64,000 nucleotides of DNA. Source: Liquidambar formosana. Lineage: Eukaryota > Streptophyta > Magnoliopsida > Saxifragales > Altingiaceae. Shown here piece after piece: positions 58,615-64,000 of this stretch (the stretch's first letter is position 1; each line of letters opens with the position of its first letter). A program made the position numbers and the translations under genes. The notes beneath the pieces were generated by a model. That model made no database searches, was not told where the DNA came from, and saw nothing but the letters and a program-made list of their open reading frames with translations. The stretch is from NCBI GenBank assembly GCA_039720395.1, contig CM077820.1, forward strand, positions 49,275,425 to 49,339,424, in the 5' to 3' direction.

Positions 58615-58623
58615 AAGTTTCAA

Positions 58624-59789
58624 TATTCATGTACATAGTTTTTCGCTATAATTCACGAGTATGGTAACGGAAAATGGGCTTACATATGATGTGGGTATTA
58701 TGTCATACTGGATCTTCCATTGACAAATTTGGCAATGCATGCAGGGAATCCGCATAATGTAAGGTTAAAAAACTCCCAATGAAAAGAAATATAGTTTAAT
58801 AATCACAAAAAAAAAATGTTCATACAGTTCTCAGCTATATCTAAGGCAACCAAATTACTTCCTTAGGGCCTGTGATCGGGTGTAAAAGAGATAATTTACA
58901 CAAGAAAATCGACATACCAATCACCAAACTCTCTATATATATGAACAAAATACCAGAAATTTGGTTCCTAAGATGAAATCTAACCTTGATACTCACTCCA
59001 ACTTCAGTGAAGAAGAAAAAGAAAAAAATTTCGGGTCTCAAAAATTCCAGAGCATTAGTACAGTTCCCAAACATAAGGGGAAAACAACAAAAGAAGACCA
59101 TGGGAAAAGTTGTGATCTTTCATGAGTCCAACCTTGTAGGGCTGTCAGTAGGCATGCAAAACTTGGAAGGTGCCAACTGGAGAGCTGTGGCCTAAACACA
59201 CCCGTATTGGAATCACCATATGCATGCCAGTGCTGTTATTTTCAAGAAGGGATAGTTATGCATTTCAATCTATTTCACTACTGCAGAAGAATTAAGGCTG
59301 CAATGCCCATACCATTACACAGCAACCTGTTATTGGTCGCCAGAGAACCAGGGAGACCAACAGAGAGGAGCTTGCCCAATTTATTCTGAGGTGAGAATTG
59401 TCACGAGTAATTTCAATTCACCCCCCCCCACCCCCCCCCCCCCCCCCCCCCCCCGCGATTGATTTTCTTCTGCAGACATACATCATCACCAAGCCAGGCA
59501 GATACAACTGGTGCACCTTGAATTGCTTGCTTAACGTTAAGAAGGTAAAAAAGAGGCACACCAAGACGACCGGTTCCAGCATCTGAACAATGTCTATGGT
59601 GATTCTTCTCACTTGAAAAATAAGAGGAGCCGTGGTAGTGAGAATCTATATTAAGAAAAAGATTTTCAGAAGGTGCGACTCACTGTTATAGTCATTCTTT
59701 GTGTCTAAAAAAATTTGGTGAAACACTTTAATGGTAAGTGAAGCACTGTCGACTACTAGGAATATTGAAGGAAGAGTAAAATGCATACC
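58624..59789. other. gene-free stretch with a poly(C) tract
   Basis: The C tract at about 59420-59453 is nearly pure, with one internal A. It underlies spurious poly-Pro and poly-Gly frames. Nothing else recognised. Confidence 0.5.
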
Positions 59790-60284
59790 TCAAGATGAGT
59801 GATGTCTTAACTTTTCTGAATGCCCTCCTGCATTTAACTTTTCTGAATGCCCTCCTGCATTCACAAACATCAGGTAAGATATTGAAACATAAAATGTAGT
59901 AATGAACACAAAAATAAGAATGCACAAATTTTCAGGGTTTTGGTCCATAACCAATGGGGGAAAATTTGTGAATTGACCTGAATCCTTTTGTTTATCCTTG
60001 GAACAATGACCTCTGGGCCTTGACTTTATCCCTCTCCCTCTTGGTCTCCTCTTGTTCTTGCTCCTTGTGAGAATCCCTCCACCTGTCACTATCCCAATCC
60101 TTTAGTCTGTCACTGTCCCTCTCCCTCTCCCTCTCTTTATATTTGTCCTTATTCCTGTCCTCACTTGTCTCCGTTCTATGTTCGGACTTGGATTTTGGCA
60201 TGGGCTCTTCTCTTACCTCCTCCTCAATAGGCATGCTCTTGGAGTCATAGTCACTTTTCTTAGACTCCTTCAGCTTGTCCAGAG
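59790..60284 (-). pseudogene. cyclin-L-like C-terminal fragment, frameshifted
   Basis: Minus-strand exon 60284-59978 reads ALDKLKESKKSDYDSKSMP and then an Arg/Glu/Asp-rich segment (KERERERDSDRLKD, ETKRERDKVK), as in the RS-like tail of plant cyclin-L (arginine-rich cyclin, partner of splicing-linked CDKs). A one-base insertion near 60005-60015 shifts the frame before the expected HCSKDKQKDSG. After a GT-AG intron a short exon gives GGHSEKL, and this piece with its splice acceptor is tandemly duplicated (59809-59835 and 59836-59862). The cyclin box is absent, so it cannot act as a cyclin. Confidence 0.7.
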
Positions 60285-61559
60285 CTGCTTTTATCAATGC
60301 ACAAGATAATAATAATGTATCATAGCATGATTTTATCATATATAATTCAAATTTTCATCAAATTCTAGTTTTCTTTATGAACAAACAAAACTTATTCTAT
60401 TCTTATAATAAACAAATAAAATGATTAGAAGCTTCATGCAACTAAACTAGTTAATCGTTGATTGCAATCTCAAGGGAACAAATATCAAGAATTCACTCTT
60501 TCCAATTGAGATGTGTTCAACCTAATAACAATTAATAAGGGAGCAACATAGCAGCAATTAGAAAAATATGGCCAAAGGAAGTGAACATAGCAATGGTTCA
60601 AATGCTTCTAAGCAATTTTTTTTTTTTTGGTAAAAATAAATAAATAAATTCAAGTGTCTGAAACTGACATTTCTAGACAGAGTACTACCGCCCTACCTTG
60701 TGAGCTATAAACCAGCCCAATTAAATCAAATGGGTCTGCTTATCTTCAACACTACATTCAACAAAACAAGTAAGTCCAAAGTCTTTTCTCTTACCACTTC
60801 AGACTTCTTAAGAACAACAGTTTTCCATTTCTTAAACCAAAAACCCATTTGGTAATCGCAGGAAAAAAAAAAAAAAACAAACCAAACCCTCTACAATCCC
60901 TTCTGCATATACTTTAACATTCCAATCCAATCTAATGCAACTTCTACAATGCCAACATAAATTGAAGAATTAACAAACACGAGCTAAATTAGCAATCATA
61001 TTACTTGCATTCCAGACAGAGGTGATCCCATCAGCACATGTTGATGTAAGTTACATCAGCACTATGCATTGGGGGTTATACCCCTTGCATTGATTCAATG
61101 CACCTCACATCTCACTAATGCACAAGGTACAACTCCCAATGCAGGTTTTGATATAAGTTATATCAGCACGTGCTTTCCTGATCATCATCCCAGAATAGGC
61201 AAAACGGAGATTAAATATATTCATATCCTTGCCAAATGGCAGAGAGATCATGTGCTGGAAAAGAAAAAAAAAACAAAAAAAACAAACAAACAAACCAGTC
61301 GAAGAGGTAGAGAGAAAGAGAAGAGATACATACCTGGAGTGGAGATCGAAGAAGTTTTGAGTCTAAGAAGATGAGCCATAAAGCAGCCAAACAACCCCTC
61401 TCTTTAGTTTAAATTAGCTGAATCGGCGGAGAGATTAGTGGTCGGTGAAGTAATTGATATGGGTATTTCGGGTTTTTATTTGAAGTCAAACTTTTTTTGG
61501 GGTAAAAAATAAATAAATAAGAGAGGAAAGAATAAAATGTTGGCACCATCAATACATAC
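60285..61559 (-). other. 3' flank or intron of the second NLR
   Basis: 60440-60650 is similar to 32160-32480 of NLR-1. Contains the MITE at 61021-61191 and A-rich microsatellites near 61262-61290. No coding exon recognised. Confidence 0.55.
61021..61191. mobile_element. MITE, third copy of the family seen at 47.4-47.9 kb
   Basis: 171 bp, starting GGTGATCCCATCAGCAC and ending CCTGATCATCATCCC. Its inner palindromes TGATATAAGTTATATCA and TGATGTAAGTTACATCA lie at the two ends. Confidence 0.7.
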
Positions 61560-62321
61560 CTTTTGTTTGAAGACAGACTGTACGGTGCTATTAAGGTCTC
61601 CCCTCCAATACTGTCTCCACCTTATATGCACTGTCTTCAGCTGTGGCGTGGTTAAATTTCCGTTGGAGAAAGTCCTCATTTTGGGGCATCCAGTCAGCTG
61701 CACTTCTTCCAAGGATGGGAATGAAAGAGTATTACTCCCTGGGTAGAAACTTGTGAGGTTTGGTAACTCTCTAAGCTCTAGATAGTTCAATTGACAAAAA
61801 GTAGTCTTATGATCTGCCGCTTCTCTTTCCTCACTCACAATTATTTCTTTTATCATCCCGCAACTTACTACAGTTAGGCTCTTAATTTGCATTAGGCATT
61901 TAGCTATTCCGAATGGCAGCAGATGTGTTAAACTTCCACAATAACAAACATCAATAATTGTTAGATTTTGAAAAACTGTGCTTAGTTTGAAATCCTTCTT
62001 CCACACATGCTTTAGCTTAGGTAGCTCAATCAACTTTAGTTGCATCAACTGTGGGAGTATTCCAGCATGGCCTACCTCACCACAAACTCCTCCAAGTTCA
62101 AATACCTCTTCCAGTGATTCACAATAGCTTACATTAAGTCCTTTCAGATTTTGCAAATTTTGAAGCACACTGATTGGGAAAATTTTTAGTATATTGCGAC
62201 AATTAGTCACCCTCAAAACTCTTAGTTTGCAAAATGACAGTGCATCAAATTGGCCTTGCCAAATCTCTTTCATATTGGCCAACTTCTTCAATGTCATTTC
62301 CTCCAAGTTAGGAAATGCAAC
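61560..62321 (-). CDS. LRR exon of a second NLR gene (NLR-2), gene continues beyond the window
   Basis: A phase-0 exon of 254 codons. The acceptor TTCAG precedes 62321 and the donor GTATGT follows 61560. It begins VAFPNLEEMTLKKLANMKE, then NILKIFPISVLQNLQNLKGL, LKHVWKKD, LTHLLPFGIAKCLMQIKSL and LPNLTSFYPGSNTLSFPSLE, ending VQSVFKQK. About ten irregular LRRs of the RPS2/At4g27190 class, paralogous to the NLR-1 LRR exons. The NB-ARC part would lie to the right on the minus strand, outside the window, if it exists. Confidence 0.8.
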
Positions 62322-62528
62322 CTGAAAAACCATTACAACAAAAGTTACAAATGAGTAGGGTCCTCTTTTTTTTTTTTTTTTTTTTTTTTACACTTCAAAC
62401 AGATACTCCAAATTTTTTTATTTTTTATAAGCAAGATAGTTGTATATATTATTTTGGGTCAAGCACATGACAAAGTAGAACATTTTAATAGTTTAATACT
62501 AGATATACAATGGGCAATCTTTGACTAA

Positions 62529-62854
62529 GGCTGCGTTTGGTTTTAGGGAATGGAATGGAGAGGGAATGGAATGGGAGTGGGAATGGGAATGAACATTCCA
62601 TCCCAATGTTTGGTAAGGGGTGGGAATAGATTGAAAAAACATATGTGGGACTCATTTTTAATGATTTTTACTTCTTAAAAAGAGGGAATAGCATTTCCTT
62701 TTGGTTTGGGAAGGAATAGCTATTCCCTCATTAGAGGGAATATATTCCCACAAAGAAATAGTCATTCCATTATCTTATACAACTAAACACTCTTTTTTGG
62801 AGAATGGAATAACCATTCCATTCCCTCCCCCGTTCCCTCATAACAAACATAGCC
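62529..62854. mobile_element. Tourist-like (PIF/Harbinger) MITE
   Basis: TIRs GGCTGCGTTTGGTT and complemented GGCTATGTTTGTTA are flanked by the 3-bp duplication TAA (62526-62528 and 62855-62857). The interior is rich in GGAATGG/CCATTCC repeats. No coding capacity. Confidence 0.85.
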
Positions 62855-62857
62855 TAA

Positions 62858-63174
62858 GGTCTATTTGAGTGTCCAATTCGAAATTAGATAATTCCATAGA
62901 TTTTACATAGTATCAAAGGTATAAGGAACAAATCTATCTTTTTGAATTAGATCGAATATTTAAAATAATTGGAGTTATCATTGGAATTGATGTTAACCAT
63001 CAATTCCTAAAAATTCGTGAAATGCTATTATTTTGAATTTCTACTCATATTTGTGACGATGACCACCATTTTTTTTTTTTTGAATTTTTCTATTCATGAA
63101 TATGGATTTATGCGTTTGATACTATGTAAAATACCTTGAATTGTCTAATTTCAGACTAGACACCTAAACAGGCC
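62858..63174. mobile_element. MITE with about 60-bp TIRs, adjoining the Tourist MITE
   Basis: The left GGTCTATTTGAGTGTC and right complement GGCCTGTTTAGGTGTC continue through TTTTACATAGTATCAAA on both arms. It starts directly at the Tourist element's target duplication. Confidence 0.7.
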
Positions 63175-64000
63175 CCAAATCATGTAAAAATTACCATTTA
63201 AATATACAAATAGAATGTTCAAATTAGTGTTATCAAGACTGGACTGAATTGAGTCCATGGTTAGACTAAAATTGGTTAGTTTTATCGGTTTTTAGTTAAA
63301 TTAGTAGTTATTTACTAATAAGTTAGTAATCATTTGTATTGAATTGTAATTGTTTACGCATAGCCGGACCTAGCATGCCATGTCGTATTAAGCATGTCAT
63401 TACACGTGACAATTGACGTGGAGTCACTCTATCAATGTACGTCACATAATTAAAGCATATCTATATTTAATTATCTGTATCTATGTCTATATCTATTTAT
63501 CTTCTATACTATATAAAAACATTATGTTATTTGTCGGATGTATAAAATGAAATACAAAAACTCAACATCAGATTTTAAAAGCACATACACAAACACAGGA
63601 TAGGGTTAAAGTTGCCACTTCATCCGAGCGGAGAGGTACATTATTAGATTTTTTAATAATTCACTAGTGAGTTACCTTTCAAGACTTTTTCAATGAAAGA
63701 AAATTATATTTTGAGTAAATTATAAGAAATCTCCTTAATATTTATCTATTTTTTACGTAACCCTGTAAAAAAAATTAAATTGTAATGTATCTTAGACAGT
63801 TTACAAATTTAGCAATTAACGTTACCATTGATTGTTTTTCATGAAATTAGATTTTTAAAAAATACATCACATGGCTATTGCCAATTCCATGAAGGGCAAT
63901 AACTGTCGGTGTTAATCTAGGGACACATTGCAATCTAATTTTCTTTAGAGGGGTTATGTGAAAAAAAAACTAAACATTAAGAGGGTTTCTTATAAATTTA

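Larger units (their letters stand above)
62322..64000 (-). other. NLR-2 intron or upstream region with two MITEs
   Basis: AT-rich; holds the MITEs at 62529-62854 and 62858-63174. 63230-64000 has no recognisable feature. Confidence 0.5.

Noticed and set aside
59398..59612. Open frames with poly-Pro and poly-Gly
   Set aside because: Translations of the C tract on the two strands.

Overview
The window is nuclear DNA of a dicot plant, probably woody. It is AT-rich, has spliced genes with GT-AG introns, CC-NBS-LRR genes of the RPS2/At4g27190 type, a plant mitochondrial-ribosome gene, a Tat-lineage Ty3/gypsy retrotransposon, TRIM, SINE and MITE elements, and a pararetrovirus-like relic. I cannot name the species from sequence alone.

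Layout: (1) 1-2006 (-), part of an endogenous pararetrovirus-like polyprotein with one in-frame stop. (2) 2408-4104 (+), an apparently intact three-exon gene for mitochondrial ribosomal protein mL41 (MRP-L27 family); this is the only gene in the window that looks whole. (3) 4720-24828, one 20.1-kb Tat-type retrotransposon with 2.7-kb LTRs and a perfect 5-bp target duplication. Its sense genes gag-pro-pol are damaged but still legible, including an intron between PRO and RT. Between pol and the 3' LTR it carries two antisense genes (a DUF7745-like gene and a seven-exon plant-mobile-domain gene) and an approximately 80-bp tandem array made of small stem-loops. (4) About 24.8-42.5 kb (-), one dispersed CC-NBS-LRR gene (NLR-1) whose first coding exon has three frame breaks. 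Its LRR exons are all phase 0 and are separated by long, repeat-filled introns. (5) 42.5-55.8 kb, no intact gene: relic 5' exons of other NLR copies, microsatellites, a TRIM insertion, MITEs, and a paralogue of the retrotransposon's empty insertion site. (6) 55.8-57.4 kb (+), a truncated copine (BONZAI-type) pseudogene. (7) 58.4-60.3 kb, a SINE and a cyclin-L-like C-terminal fragment. (8) 61.6-62.3 kb (-), an LRR exon of a second NLR that continues beyond the right edge, then two adjoining MITEs.

The most unusual content is in the retrotransposon. An 81-bp GC-rich nested palindrome occurs once in each LTR upstream of the TATA box, and once upstream of each antisense gene, as if all of its transcription units shared one control module. 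The tandem array keeps its stems paired through compensatory changes, and its imperfect pairs are almost all G-U on the sense strand, which suggests maintenance as RNA structure.

The NLR region looks like a birth-and-death cluster: repeated promoter/5'-exon blocks near 42.4, 44.1 and 49.6 kb, repeated 3'-flank blocks near 4.6/24.9 and 46.4 kb, and homologous LRR-intron blocks near 32-33 and 60-62 kb.
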